A stretch of DNA of 64,000 nt from Salinicola socius (GCF_001937195.1 NZ_MSDO01000009.1:1-64000), one strand, 5' to 3'; shown: positions 8,375-20,616, numbered from the stretch's first letter. The notes: generated by a model not told the origin, from the letters alone. Program-made: numbers and translations.

Positions 8375-8986
8375 TCAAAGGCGTACCAGTGCGCCTTTGA
8401 GGCGTTGCTCGAGCGACGTCAGCGAGACGCTGTCATCGGCGGGCCATTCCAGTGCCAGGCGCGCGCCGTGGCTATCGTAATCGGCGCTGGCGACGGGGAT
8501 GTCGTGCTCCGCCAGCCAGCGACGGGTTTCCGCCTCATGGCTGAAATCGACCTGGATAGCCACCGCGCGACGCTCGGTGAACGCGCGCCGGGGTAGCGTT
8601 TCGAGCGCCTTGAGCACGGCCTGGGTGTAGGCGCGAACCAGGCCGCCGGTACCCAGCTTGGTGCCGCCGAAATGGCGTGTCACGACAGCGCCGACCTGTC
8701 CCATGCCGCTGCCTTCCAGGGCCTGGAACATGGGTCGTCCGGCGGTGCCGCCCGGTTCGCCATCATCCGAGAATCCGATCGCGACCTGCTCGCCGGGCGC
8801 GCCGGCGATGAAGGCAGAGCAGTGATGGCTGGCATCGGGATAGGTGGCCCGCGCCTCGTTCAGAAGCGTGTCGAAGGCAGCGCTGTCTGGCGCATGACAG
8901 AGCCAGCAGATGAAGCGGCTCTTCTCGATCTCGATGGCATGAACATGACGCTCGGAGGGGGCAAGATCGGGGATCGGATAGCGCAT
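8375..8986 (-). CDS. yigZ: IMPACT/YigZ family protein
   Basis: The 203-residue protein has the UPF0029 (IMPACT) N-terminal domain: HAIEIEKSRFICWL, then SHHCSAFIAG near residue 56, FSDDGEPGGTAGRPM near 72-86 and VTRHFGGTKLGTGGLVRAYTQA near 100-120. A small C-terminal alpha/beta DUF1949 domain follows. Family members bind nucleic acid or ribosomes and the precise bacterial role is uncertain. I start it at 8986. The frame is open to 9613, but the extra part is only the antisense of the LexA-like gene. Confidence 0.9.
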   Translation of the reverse strand: MRYPIPDLAPSERHVHAIEIEKSRFICWLCHAPDSAAFDTLLNEARATYPDASHHCSAFIAGAPGEQVAIGFSDDGEPGGTAGRPMFQALEGSGMGQVGAVVTRHFGGTKLGTGGLVRAYTQAVLKALETLPRRAFTERRAVAIQVDFSHEAETRRWLAEHDIPVASADYDSHGARLALEWPADDSVSLTSLEQRLKGALVRL

Positions 8987-9051
8987 GGAATCTCTTGGTC
9001 GATTCGAGCAGGCAAAGCCTGCTCGGGCCGCTGCCAGTCCGGCCCGATGGC

Positions 9052-9528
9052 TCAGGCCGCCTGAGGCGAGTTGCTGCGCATCACGCCCATGACCAGACCG
9101 AGCACCTGAACGTCCTCGTTCTTCAAGTAGATCGGCGGCATGCTGTCGTTGGCGGGCTGCAGGCGGACGCCGGATTTCTCGATGAACAGCTTTTTCAGCG
9201 TCACTTCGTGATTGTTGATCAGGACTACCGCGGTCTCGCCGTTTTCCGCCGACTCGTAGCGTTCGATGATGATGACATCGCCATCGAAGATGTTGCTGTC
9301 GATCATCGAATCGCCGCGGACGCGCAGCGCATAGGTGTTGCGGCGGACCAGCTTCGCCGGGACGTGCACGGTAGCATTGTCGAGGCAGGCTTCCATCGGC
9401 AGGCCGGCAGCGACCTGGCCCAGCAGCGGGATCTCGACCATATCGGTGGCGTCGATGGGTTCCCAGTTGCCGTCGATCAGCGGCAGATTCGGCTGGCGCT
9501 GGAGATAGCTCGGTGCGGCGTTTGTCAT
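9052..9528 (-). CDS. LexA-like S24 protein without a DNA-binding domain
   Basis: The 158-residue protein consists of the LexA/UmuD self-cleaving domain. The cleavage bond is Ala41-Gly42 in PLLGQVAAGLP. The catalytic dyad is Ser74 in VRGDSMIDSNIFDGDVI and Lys112 in HEVTLKKLF. LexA's winged helix is replaced by about 32 unrelated residues. It is longer than UmuD and closer to LexA around the cleavage site. The start at 9528 has GGGAGA eight bases upstream. No umuC/dinB neighbour and no CTG-N10-CAG SOS box were seen upstream. Possible roles are a UmuD-like polymerase subunit encoded away from its partner or an anti-LexA modulator. Neither is demonstrated. Confidence 0.8.
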   Translation of the reverse strand: MTNAAPSYLQRQPNLPLIDGNWEPIDATDMVEIPLLGQVAAGLPMEACLDNATVHVPAKLVRRNTYALRVRGDSMIDSNIFDGDVIIIERYESAENGETAVVLINNHEVTLKKLFIEKSGVRLQPANDSMPPIYLKNEDVQVLGLVMGVMRSNSPQAA

Positions 9529-9806
9529 CGTCTTCTCCCGAGGTGGTATCGCCATCATAGCAAGGCAAGCGGCTGCGGCAAGTTGATAGCGCCACTTCCC
9601 TTGGCAACTTCACGTTCTTTCTTCACATTCTCGATGTCTGCCGCCGGCCATGCCCAAGTCGGCTCGATGGCTGGCGCGACCGATTCGGCGACATTGACGC
9701 TGGATATCGACCACGCGGTGCCTTAGGCTCTGCCGAAACCTGCAGCGGGCCGCCAAGACGGGCATTTCGCCGCTGTGACATCGGGTCCGGGAGCTCCATT
9801 TACTGC

Positions 9807-12800
9807 ATGCGCCTCAAGTCCATCAAGCTGGCCGGCTTCAAGTCGTTCGTCGATCCGGTCACGGTACCGTTCGACGGCAACATGACCGCCATCGTCGGAC
9901 CCAACGGTTGCGGCAAGTCCAACGTCATCGACGCCGTGCGCTGGGTGATGGGCGAATCCTCCGCCAAGACACTGCGCGGCGAGTCGATGACCGATGTCAT
10001 CTTCAACGGCTCCACCGGTCGATCCCCCATCGGCCTGGCCTCCGTCGAACTGATTTTCGACAATCGCGACGGTGATCTCGGCGGCGCCTACGCCGGTTAT
10101 AACGAGATCGCAGTGAAGCGCCAGGTCACCCGCGAAGCGCAGTCCACCTACTTCCTCAACGGCCAGAAATGTCGCCGCCGCGATATCGCCGACATTTTCC
10201 TGGGCACCGGCCTGGGGCCACGCTCTTACGCGATCATCGGCCAGGGCATGATTTCCCGGCTCGTCGAGGCGCGTCCGGAAGAGCTTCGCAATACGCTGGA
10301 AGAGGCGGCGGGAATCTCCAAGTACAAGGAGCGCCGCCGGGAGACCGAGAACCGGCTGCGGCGTACCCAGGAGAACCTCGAGCGTCTCGACGATATTCGC
10401 GAGGAACTCGACAAGCAGCTCGAACGCCTCAAGCGCCAGGCCGAAGCGGCCAAACGCTATCGCACGCTGAAACAGGAGGAGCATCGCCTGCGGGGCGAGC
10501 TGGCGGTCCTGCGCGAGCGGGCGCTGCGCAGCCAGCAGCGCGACGAGGAAGCCCGCGTGCTCGACTGCGAGATCCAGGTCGAACGCGAGATTCTTGGGCA
10601 GCGACAGTGTGAAACGCGCCTGGAGGAAGGTCGGGAGATGCGCGATGCCGTGGCCGCGGAGCTGGAAACGCATCAGGCCGCGTTCTACCAGACCGGTGCC
10701 GATATCGCCCGGCTGGAGCAATCGCTCGAACATGCCCGCCAGCGCGCGCAGCAGTTGGCCGGTGATCTCGACGGTGCCCAGCGCGAGCGGGATTCGCTGG
10801 CACAGCTGGTCGAGCAGGACGCCGCGCGTCGTGCGCAACTGGAGGCCCGACTCGAGACGCTGCTGCCCGATGCCGAGATTGCAGATGAGGCATTGCTGAC
10901 ATTGGAGGCTCAGCTCGAGGAGGCCGAGGCGGCAGCCCATGAGCGCCAGCAGCAGTGGGAGGCGTTCAACGAACGGGACCGGGACGCACGCCACCGCGCC
11001 GAACGCGAACAGGAGACGATCCAGCGCCTCGAACGCCAGCTCGAGGAGTGGGCCCGCGAGCTCGAGCGCCGTCGGCAGCAGCGGGCGGAGCTGCCCGACG
11101 TCGGTGACCTCGACGTGGAAAGGGAGGCGCTGCAGGAAGCCTTGGCGGTATTGGACGAGCGACAGCAGACGCTGGAGATTCGCCGCGAGGAGCGTCATCA
11201 GTCGCGTCAGCGTGCCCGGGAGGGGCAGGCCGACGTTCAGGCATCCCGGGATAGCGAACGCGAGCGTCAGCATCGTTGCCAGGGAGAGATTGCCTCGCTC
11301 GAGGCCCTGATCGAGGCGGCGCTGAGCGATGACGACGCCAGTCTGGCCGAGCATCTCGATGATCACCCGCTGGCTGACGCGCCGCGGGTTGCCGAGGGTC
11401 TCGCCGTAGCGGAGGGCTGGGAGCGTACCGTTGCCTGGGTGCTCTCGCCCTGGCTCAAGGCGCGTCTGGCGGACCCTGAAGCTGCCCGTGCGCCGCTGGA
11501 ATCGCTGACTCGCGGCGAGCTGCCGGTGGTGTCGGGTCAGGCAGCAGGCGCCGCACCGGCGCAGTCGTTGGGCGCGAAAGTCGACGGTGCCGGCGCGCTG
11601 ACGCTGTTGCTGTCGACGATCCACTGCGTCGACGATTCGGCAACGGCCTGGCAGAGGGCCGCCGAGCTTTCCGAAGGCCACAGCGTGATCACCAAGGATG
11701 GCCTGTGGCTGGGCCACGGTTGGGCCAGGCGTCTGGGGCGGGACGACGCCAACGCGGATAGTGTCTTGCTGCAGCGTCAGCGTCGCGACGTGCTGCTCGA
11801 GGAACTGGCGACACTCGACGCCTCGCTGGCCGAGCGCGAAGCGCAGATCGCCCGCTGGCAGACCGAGACCCACGCCAACGAGGCGGCGCTGGAAACTCTG
11901 CGGCAGGAGGAGCGTGAGCTCGCCGAACAGCGCCAGGTGCAAGCGACCCGACTCGCTACCCTGGAAAGTCGGGTGGAGCATGTGGCCTCGCGACTGCGGG
12001 AGTTCGACACCGAGCAGGCGCAGGGCCAGGAGCGGCAGGCTTCCCAGGCGTTGGAGCTCGAAAGTGCCAGGGAGCGCTGGCAGCAGGCGCTCGATCAGAT
12101 CGAGGCCAACAGCGCCGAGCGCGACTCGCGACAAGCGTCCCGCGAGCAGAGTCAGGCACGGTTGACCGGACTGCGCCAGCAGCAGCAGCAGGCGCGCCAG
12201 ACCCAGCAGCAGCTGGCGCTCGAACGTCAGCGTCTGGAGGCCCAGCGCGGCGAGCTTCAGCAGCAGGCCGAGCGCAGCCGGGAACAGCTCTCTCGGCTCG
12301 AGGAGCGTTGCGAGCTGCTGCGAGAGCAACGCGAGACACTCCACGAGCCCGACGACGATCAACGCGAGCGCCTGGCACAGCTGCTCGAAACGCGATCGCA
12401 GCAGGAAACCGCGCTCAATCGCTGTCGGGATCGCGCCAATCAGATTGGCGAAACGCTGCGTCAGACCGAGATCGATCGCCAGCAGCATGAACGCCAGCTG
12501 GAAGGGCTTCGTCAGCGGCTGCAGGAAGCCAGAATGCAGGTGCAGGCGTTGACGCTCAAGGCCGATGCTCAGCAGGAGGCGCTGGCGGAGCAGCAGCAGG
12601 ACGCCCGCGAGCTACAGCAACATCTCGATCCCGATGCCACCGAATCCGCCTGGCAGACCCGCCTGGAAGAGACCGGCGAGCGCATCCGGCGGCTCGGTGC
12701 CATCAACCTGGCGGCGATTGAGGAGTACGAGCAGCAGGCCGAACGACGCGACTATCTTGAAGCCCAGCATGCCGAGCTCAGCGAGGCGATCGACACGCTG

Positions 12801-13310
12801 GAACGGGCAATCAAGCGCATCGATCAAGAGACACGATCCCGTTTCAAGCAGACTTTCGAACAAGTGAACCAGGGCCTGATGGCACTTTTTCCACGAGTCT
12901 TCGGCGGTGGGGCCGCGTGGTTGAGGCTCACGGGGGAGGATTTGCTGGAGACGGGCGTGGCAATCATGGCCCGCCCCCCTGGCAAGAAAAACAGCACCAT
13001 TCATTTGCTGTCAGGGGGTGAAAAAGCGCTGACGGCACTGTCTTTGGTGTTTGCTATCTTCCAGCTCAATCCGGCCCCTTTTTGCATGCTCGATGAAGTC
13101 GATGCGCCACTCGACGACGCGAATGTCGGACGCTATGCGAAGCTGGTCAAGGAAATGTCCGAGAGCGTCCAGTTCATCTTCATCACCCATAACAAAATTG
13201 CGATGGAAGCTGCCGAACGATTGATGGGCGTGACCATGCAGGAGCCGGGCGTATCCCGTCTGGTATCCGTCGGTGTGGAGGAAGCGGCATCGATGGCAGA
13301 GGCGTCCTGA
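9807..13310 (+). CDS. smc: Chromosome segregation protein SMC
   Basis: The 1,167-residue SMC ATPase organises the chromosome with ScpA and ScpB. The N-terminal head has Walker A GPNGCGKSNVIDAVRWVMGE (about residues 32-51). Long coiled coils rich in Glu/Gln/Arg/Leu flank a hinge at about 500-650. The C-terminal head has the signature LSGGEKALTALSLVFAIFQL and Walker B FCMLDEVDAPLDD. The ATG at 9807 gives a canonical MRLKSIKLAGFKSFVDPV start. The ribosome-binding site is weak. A minus-strand frame runs open through most of the gene, a by-product of its codon use. Confidence 0.97.
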   Translation: MRLKSIKLAGFKSFVDPVTVPFDGNMTAIVGPNGCGKSNVIDAVRWVMGESSAKTLRGESMTDVIFNGSTGRSPIGLASVELIFDNRDGDLGGAYAGYNEIAVKRQVTREAQSTYFLNGQKCRRRDIADIFLGTGLGPRSYAIIGQGMISRLVEARPEELRNTLEEAAGISKYKERRRETENRLRRTQENLERLDDIREELDKQLERLKRQAEAAKRYRTLKQEEHRLRGELAVLRERALRSQQRDEEARVLDCEIQVEREILGQRQCETRLEEGREMRDAVAAELETHQAAFYQTGADIARLEQSLEHARQRAQQLAGDLDGAQRERDSLAQLVEQDAARRAQLEARLETLLPDAEIADEALLTLEAQLEEAEAAAHERQQQWEAFNERDRDARHRAEREQETIQRLERQLEEWARELERRRQQRAELPDVGDLDVEREALQEALAVLDERQQTLEIRREERHQSRQRAREGQADVQASRDSERERQHRCQGEIASLEALIEAALSDDDASLAEHLDDHPLADAPRVAEGLAVAEGWERTVAWVLSPWLKARLADPEAARAPLESLTRGELPVVSGQAAGAAPAQSLGAKVDGAGALTLLLSTIHCVDDSATAWQRAAELSEGHSVITKDGLWLGHGWARRLGRDDANADSVLLQRQRRDVLLEELATLDASLAEREAQIARWQTETHANEAALETLRQEERELAEQRQVQATRLATLESRVEHVASRLREFDTEQAQGQERQASQALELESARERWQQALDQIEANSAERDSRQASREQSQARLTGLRQQQQQARQTQQQLALERQRLEAQRGELQQQAERSREQLSRLEERCELLREQRETLHEPDDDQRERLAQLLETRSQQETALNRCRDRANQIGETLRQTEIDRQQHERQLEGLRQRLQEARMQVQALTLKADAQQEALAEQQQDARELQQHLDPDATESAWQTRLEETGERIRRLGAINLAAIEEYEQQAERRDYLEAQHAELSEAIDTLERAIKRIDQETRSRFKQTFEQVNQGLMALFPRVFGGGAAWLRLTGEDLLETGVAIMARPPGKKNSTIHLLSGGEKALTALSLVFAIFQLNPAPFCMLDEVDAPLDDANVGRYAKLVKEMSESVQFIFITHNKIAMEAAERLMGVTMQEPGVSRLVSVGVEEAASMAEAS

Positions 13311-13519
13311 TGTTGTCGAAAATAGCCAAACTGGCTATGGACGTAATAGGATGTCGCACATGGGATGGAATTGAAGGGTGATTGCTGATGGGCAAAACTT
13401 CACTTGACAAAGAAAAAAAGTAGCCCATTTTTGACAAATCACGCTATGCTAAGGCCAACATGCCGTGAGCATGTTGTCCTCTTCCAGCATAGTGGCACCG
13501 CGAACAGGCAAGACGACCC
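13311..13519 (+). promoter_or_regulatory. smc-zipA intergenic region, AT-rich
   Basis: About 210 bases with a clear AT-rich patch (13395-13450). It contains two TTGACA hexamers (13404-13409 and 13431-13436) and TATGCT at 13445-13450. None of the pairs has standard 17-base spacing, so I do not assign a promoter. It probably lets zipA be transcribed apart from smc. Confidence 0.35.
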
Positions 13520-14776
13520 ATGGAACTAAGAGAGTGGCTGATCATCCTGGGGCTGGTTTTGGTGGCGACCATCGTGGTCGATGGCTTCCGCCGCCTTCAG
13601 CGCCAACGTCGGGTTCCGCGCCTAGATCAGGCGATCGGAGAGAGTGGAACTGACGACGGATCCGAGGCGGATCCGGAACAGGCGGCCCGCGAGGCCGAGG
13701 TCAACTGGGAATTGCCCAATGGAGGGGCACGTGTCGTCCGAGCGGCGACGTTCGAACGTAGCGGTAACGGTGCGGAGCCGGTCAGGCCTTCCGAGCCCAA
13801 GCGTCAGGAGCGGATTCCGAAAGAGGAGCTGCAAAGCAGCATTCTCGATCGTGGCACGCGCTCGTCGTTCGCCGACATGCAGCACAACGTGACGAACAAT
13901 GTGAAGAGTGCGGTTCGTGCCGGTGCCAAGCGTGTCAGTGATTCGGCACACCGTCTGAGCCACAGGCGCGACGATGCCAGGCGTGAAGCGGAGGACGCGC
14001 GGGCGCAGAAAGCGGAGCGTCATCTCGAGCCGCGGCTGGCGTCCGAAGAGGGGATGTCAGCCGAGCCCGCCAGCCGTCTGCAGATCACCACCCTGGTGCC
14101 GAAGGATGGTGATGCCGTCGCAAACGGTGGCCGGCAGGACGTCGAGGAGACGAACGTGGCCGATCAGCCGGAATCGATTCGGTCGGATCGCCGCGCCGAG
14201 CCGAAATGGGAAGGGCAGCCGGCTACCGATCTCGATGCCTCATCGCGCCATGATGTCGTCACCCAGCATCCGGCGGTGGAACGGGCCAAACGTCACCACG
14301 TCAGTGCCGCACGCGCCCGCGAGACGCTGGCACATTCCGACGAGATCATCGTCATCAGCGTGCTGGCCAGAACCGAGGATGGTTTCGACGGTGCCGATCT
14401 GCTCAACTTGATGCTGGCGTGCGGTCTGCGGTTCAGCGAGATGGGGATCTTCCACCGCTACGAGACCGAAGCCGAGGACAGCGAGCTGCAGTTCTCGATG
14501 GTCAACGTGGTCAAGCCGGGGGTGTTCGATCTCGACAGCATGGAGGAGATCGTGACGCCGGGCGTGACCTTCCTGATGCCGCTGCCTGGTGCCAACGATA
14601 CGGCGGCCGCCTTCGAAGCGATGCTGGAGACCGCGATGGTGCTGGTACGCAACCTCGGTGGGGAGCTCAAGGACGAAAATCACAGCGTGATGACCGCCCA
14701 GACGATCGAGTTTGCCCGTCAGCGCGTGCAGGAGTTCGAGCGTCGCCATCGGTTGCATCGCTATCAGGCCAATTGA
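13520..14776 (+). CDS. zipA: Cell division protein ZipA
   Basis: Inner-membrane FtsZ tether and divisome component. The 418-residue protein starts with the N-out membrane anchor (REWLIILGLVLVATIVVDGF, about residues 4-23). A charged, Ala/Glu/Arg-rich linker follows to about residue 265. The C-terminal FtsZ-binding domain starts at SDEIIVISVLARTEDGFDGADLL and includes FSEMGIFHRYE and PGVTFLMPLPGANDTAAAFEAML. The smc-zipA-ligA order is common in gammaproteobacteria. Confidence 0.95.
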   Translation: MELREWLIILGLVLVATIVVDGFRRLQRQRRVPRLDQAIGESGTDDGSEADPEQAAREAEVNWELPNGGARVVRAATFERSGNGAEPVRPSEPKRQERIPKEELQSSILDRGTRSSFADMQHNVTNNVKSAVRAGAKRVSDSAHRLSHRRDDARREAEDARAQKAERHLEPRLASEEGMSAEPASRLQITTLVPKDGDAVANGGRQDVEETNVADQPESIRSDRRAEPKWEGQPATDLDASSRHDVVTQHPAVERAKRHHVSAARARETLAHSDEIIVISVLARTEDGFDGADLLNLMLACGLRFSEMGIFHRYETEAEDSELQFSMVNVVKPGVFDLDSMEEIVTPGVTFLMPLPGANDTAAAFEAMLETAMVLVRNLGGELKDENHSVMTAQTIEFARQRVQEFERRHRLHRYQAN

Positions 14777-17232
<2,456 letters not shown>

Positions 17233-17266
17233 ATGGAGCGGCCGTCGCCGAGTCATCCGGAACACG

Positions 17267-17305
17267 AAAAACGGCGCCACGGTTCGATAACCGTGGCGCC
17301 GTTTT
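17267..17305. terminator. Bidirectional terminator between yheU and the 2HCT transporter gene
   Basis: A long perfect stem, AAAACGGCGCCACGGTT with AACCGTGGCGCCGTTTT around the loop CGAT, is flanked by an A-run on the left and a T-run on the right. It can stop ligA-yheU transcription rightward and the convergent transporter gene leftward. Confidence 0.92.
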
Positions 17306-17341
17306 CATGACCCGGCATTCTGACTGGCCATTGCTGACAAA

Positions 17342-18655
17342 TCAGGTGAAGAACAGCGGCACCACGATGCTGGATATCAGCAGGATCAATGCACCACCGA
17401 GACGCGACGAGATCTGCGCGAACGGCATCAGCTGCATCCGCTTGGCGGCTGAGAGTACTGCGACATCACCCGTTCCGCCCATGTTGGCCATGCACAGTCC
17501 GGCGGTGATCGCGGATTCGATCGGGTAGAAGCCGACCAGCTTGCCGACTAGCCCGGCACCGAACGCTGCGCCGGCGACGACGGCGAAGACGATCATCACG
17601 TAGGTGATGGAGATCGCGTCGATCACCTGACCGAGATCGGTGTAGGCGATTCCGATGCCGAACAGCAGGGCGAAGGTCCAGTTCTTGGCGACGAACTGGA
17701 ACCATTGCGCCGCGGCATCGTTGATCGACTCCGGTACCACGTTGGTGATCTTGAGCACGGCGACCAGAATGATCATCAGCGCGTACGGATGCAGCGGAAT
17801 GAAGCCGCCCAGGATCTCGCCGGCGACGAAAAAGGTGAGTGCGGCGATGATGCCGATACCCAGCTTGGAAAGATCTGGCTTGCTTTCGCGCTCTTCGATT
17901 TCCACACCCGGCATCATCTGGCCATTGCCGGTCAGACTCGGCATGCGATTGGCCAGGCCATTGAGCAGACCGGCGATGATGATGGCGAAGACGTTACCCA
18001 GCGCCAGTGCGGGCACCAGAATGGAGATATAGTAGCTGGCCGGCTGACCCAGCAGCTGCTCGTAGATCTGGCTCATCGGTACGGCACCGGCACCCATGCC
18101 GCCGCCCATGATCGGCAGGGCGATGACCACGACGGCATCCTGCGGCGAGAAACCCATCATCCAGCCGACGGCGATCGCGAACAGGGCCGCGAACAGCACG
18201 GCGCAGACCAGCGGCAAGGCGTAGCGCGAACCGACCTTGACCAGCACCTTGGAATCCATCCCCAGGATGCTGCCGGTGATCAGCGCGGCGATATAGAAGT
18301 TGAGGAAGCCGCCGCCCTTCATGAACTGGGTCACGTTGTCGACGACGCCGGTCGGCAGCCACTGAACGTAGACTAGTGCTGCGGCACCGAAGATGGCGAG
18401 AATGGCGCCGCCTCCCAGATAGGTTTTGACGATCGGTAGCCGATCACCGATAAATCCCATGAGTTCGCCAAGGATCATCATCACCAGCAACGCGCCGATC
18501 ATGCCGGTCGGGATCGTGTCGGTCACCATGGAAGCGATCAGAACCAGCGTAGCGATGGCGAAAAGGGGCAACGGAATGCCGAAGATGGGCGTCGATAGCC
18601 AGCTGTCTCGGCGTCCGGCATCGGACGACGCGGTTTGCGTCACGGTTGAAGTCAT
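17342..18655 (-). CDS. 2-hydroxycarboxylate transporter family protein (CitS/MaeN type)
   Basis: The 437-residue, 11-TM-type secondary carrier of the 2HCT family transports citrate or malate, usually with Na+ or H+. The two re-entrant-loop GGxG motifs are present: IALPIMGGGMGAGAVPMS in the first half and LCMANMGGTGDVAVLSAA in the second. The conserved arginine region lies near the C-terminus (SSRLGGALILL). It is divergent from a CitA/CitB-type two-component system, the classical regulator of such carriers, so citrate or a related C4-C6 acid is the likely substrate. Which acid cannot be read off. Confidence 0.92.
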   Translation of the reverse strand: MTSTVTQTASSDAGRRDSWLSTPIFGIPLPLFAIATLVLIASMVTDTIPTGMIGALLVMMILGELMGFIGDRLPIVKTYLGGGAILAIFGAAALVYVQWLPTGVVDNVTQFMKGGGFLNFYIAALITGSILGMDSKVLVKVGSRYALPLVCAVLFAALFAIAVGWMMGFSPQDAVVVIALPIMGGGMGAGAVPMSQIYEQLLGQPASYYISILVPALALGNVFAIIIAGLLNGLANRMPSLTGNGQMMPGVEIEERESKPDLSKLGIGIIAALTFFVAGEILGGFIPLHPYALMIILVAVLKITNVVPESINDAAAQWFQFVAKNWTFALLFGIGIAYTDLGQVIDAISITYVMIVFAVVAGAAFGAGLVGKLVGFYPIESAITAGLCMANMGGTGDVAVLSAAKRMQLMPFAQISSRLGGALILLISSIVVPLFFT

Positions 18656-18990
18656 GGTTGGCTCCCCAAGGATTTTCGCCCAAAGGGCGTTAGGCGATAT
18701 TCGTGCCCCGTAGGGCGGTACGCAGCCGAGGATAGAGGCCTCACCGCGTCGACCAAGTTTTATGAAATTATTAAAGCCTTATTAAATTATTGAAAGACGG
18801 GCGTTCGCGCCCGGCACAGACCTGGATTGCGCGGTATACCACCATGGTCTAAATCCACGGTCGTACCGGCATGAACCTCGGGGAGCAGTGATGCGGATCG
18901 GCGATGGGCGAGGCGATGGGCGAAACGATAGTCAAACAGGCGCGGATGGGTCCGACACTCCAGCCAACAGGACGAGGTCGGAATGACATC
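18656..18990. promoter_or_regulatory. Divergent regulatory region, carrier/two-component system, with AT-rich direct repeats
   Basis: 335 bases without a gene. The core at 18760-18795 is very AT-rich in an otherwise GC-rich setting. It carries AAATTATT at 18765-18772 and again at 18784-18791, a 19-base offset and so close to two helical turns. CitB/DcuR-type regulators bind AT-rich direct repeats, so this is a good candidate for the response regulator's target. The promoter hexamers could not be assigned. Confidence 0.5.
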
Positions 18991-20613
18991 ATGGCTAACT
19001 GGAAAAGGGGCATGAGGCGCTTGCGTCTGAGTGCCCAGATATCGATTCTGGTCGCCAGCATGATCGTGCTGACGCTGGGTGTCGCACTGCTGCTGTTCAA
19101 CTATCAGCTGCGCGCCAATCTCGAGGAGGCCCAGGGCGAACGGGTGATGGGGCTGGCGGCGGTGCTGGCCGACCGGGAGGACGTCAAGGCGGCGTTGGCG
19201 GCCCGGCCCATCGTCCACGACCCTCGCTCGCCGCTGCGCCAGGAGATCGAACGACTGCGCGAACGCCTGGGGGTGGATTTCATCACGGTCATGGATCTCG
19301 ATCATCTACGCCTGACCCATCCCGATCCCGACGAGGTCGGGCGATATTTCCGCGGCGGCGACGAAGATCCCGCACTGGCGGGTGAATCCTACGTCTCTCG
19401 CTCCGAAGGGACGCTGGGCGTCAGCATTCGCGGCTTTTCGCCCGTGGTCGATGCCCAGGGCACGGTCATCGGAGCGGTCTCGACCGGTGTCACGCTGACC
19501 CGTGTCGGCCTGCTGCTGGCCGAACGACGCCAGAGTCTGTTGATCGGCATCGCGCTGCTGATGCTGGTCGGCGCTTCGGGTGCCTGGTGTCTGGCACGCT
19601 ATATCAAACGCATCCTTCTGGGGTTCGAACCCCACCAGATATCCCAGTGGGTCCGGGAGCGCCAGGCGATGCTGGCGTCGTTACACGAGGGGGTATTGGC
19701 AGTCGATGGCGGGGGCCAGGTCACGCTGGTCAATCCCGCGGCCTGTCAGTTGCTGGATCCCTCGGCGGCGGACGATGGCTCGGGGATTCCGACCGCGACG
19801 CTCAAGGAGCTGTTCGACAGCGGCGTTCCCGCGCTTGATCGTCGGTTGACGCTGAACGGCCGTGCACTGATCGTCAACCGTGTACCGATTCGCGGCGAAC
19901 GCGGCGCGGGCGGCAGCGTGGTGACGCTGCGCGATCGCAGCGAGGTGAACCGGCTGGCGGAAGAGCTGACCGGCGTCAGCCGATACGCCCAGGCGCTGCG
20001 TGCTTCCACCCATGAGTTCAAGAATCGACTGCACGTCATTCTGGGGCTGGTCCAGCTGCGGGATCTGGGGCGCCTGGAGCGCTATCTGCGCGAGCTCGAC
20101 GACACCTTGATCGCCCCGGCGGCGGCGCGGATCGCCGGCGTTCGAGACCCGATCCTGGCCGGCTTCCTGCTGGCCAAGGGAAGCGAGGCCAGAGAGCGGC
20201 GGGTGGAATTCGAGATCGACCTGGAAAGCGAGATACCTGCGCCTGACGAGAGCGAGGTTCTTCACCTGCTGGTGTCAATCATTGGCAATCTGGTGGAGAA
20301 CGCATTCGAAGCGGTCGCCGGACGCGAGGCGCCACGGGTCAGCCTCTCCCTGGGGGTCGATGGCGGGGCGCTGTCCCTGCACGTCTCGGACAACGGTCAG
20401 GGGATGGCCGAGAACCAGCGCCAGCAGGTCCTGCAGCAGGGGTTCTCCTCCAAGGGAGAGGGACGAGGTTACGGGTTATCCCTGGTCAAGGCGCACGTGG
20501 AGTCGCTCGGTGGATCGCTGGCGCTCTATTCGACGCTGGGGCGTGGCACGCTGGTCGAGGTGACAGTACCCTATGCGATGGCGGTAACGCAGGTAACCGA
20601 CGGAGTGACGTGA
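18991..20613 (+). CDS. Sensor histidine kinase, CitA/DcuS family
   Basis: The 540-residue membrane kinase senses extracellular carboxylates. TM1 lies at about residues 14-35, followed by a periplasmic PDC/PASp sensor domain (ERVMGLAAVLADREDVKAAL...GVDFITVMDLDHLRLTHPDPDEVGRYF) and TM2 near residue 180. A cytoplasmic PAS segment is followed by an SpoOB-type dimerisation helix STHEFKNRLHVILGLVQL with phospho-acceptor His341. The ATPase domain has NLVENAFEAV, SDNGQGM and GRGYGLSLVKAH. I use the ATG at 18991, with GAGGTCGGA upstream; the frame is open to 18904. The response regulator starts four bases after the stop. Confidence 0.92.
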   Translation: MANWKRGMRRLRLSAQISILVASMIVLTLGVALLLFNYQLRANLEEAQGERVMGLAAVLADREDVKAALAARPIVHDPRSPLRQEIERLRERLGVDFITVMDLDHLRLTHPDPDEVGRYFRGGDEDPALAGESYVSRSEGTLGVSIRGFSPVVDAQGTVIGAVSTGVTLTRVGLLLAERRQSLLIGIALLMLVGASGAWCLARYIKRILLGFEPHQISQWVRERQAMLASLHEGVLAVDGGGQVTLVNPAACQLLDPSAADDGSGIPTATLKELFDSGVPALDRRLTLNGRALIVNRVPIRGERGAGGSVVTLRDRSEVNRLAEELTGVSRYAQALRASTHEFKNRLHVILGLVQLRDLGRLERYLRELDDTLIAPAAARIAGVRDPILAGFLLAKGSEARERRVEFEIDLESEIPAPDESEVLHLLVSIIGNLVENAFEAVAGREAPRVSLSLGVDGGALSLHVSDNGQGMAENQRQQVLQQGFSSKGEGRGYGLSLVKAHVESLGGSLALYSTLGRGTLVEVTVPYAMAVTQVTDGVT

Positions 20614-20616
20614 ACG

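Noticed and set aside
8375-9613. A 412-residue fusion of YigZ with an N-terminal extension
   Set aside because: The extra 209 codons are the antisense reading of the LexA-like gene; the YigZ domain starts at 8986.
9723-12488. 921-residue minus-strand open frame across smc
   Set aside because: It is the antisense of the SMC coiled coil, low in complexity and without family motifs; smc is certain on the plus strand.
13404-13450. Consensus sigma-70 promoter for zipA
   Set aside because: TTGACA hexamers and TATGCT are present, but none of the pairs has workable spacing.
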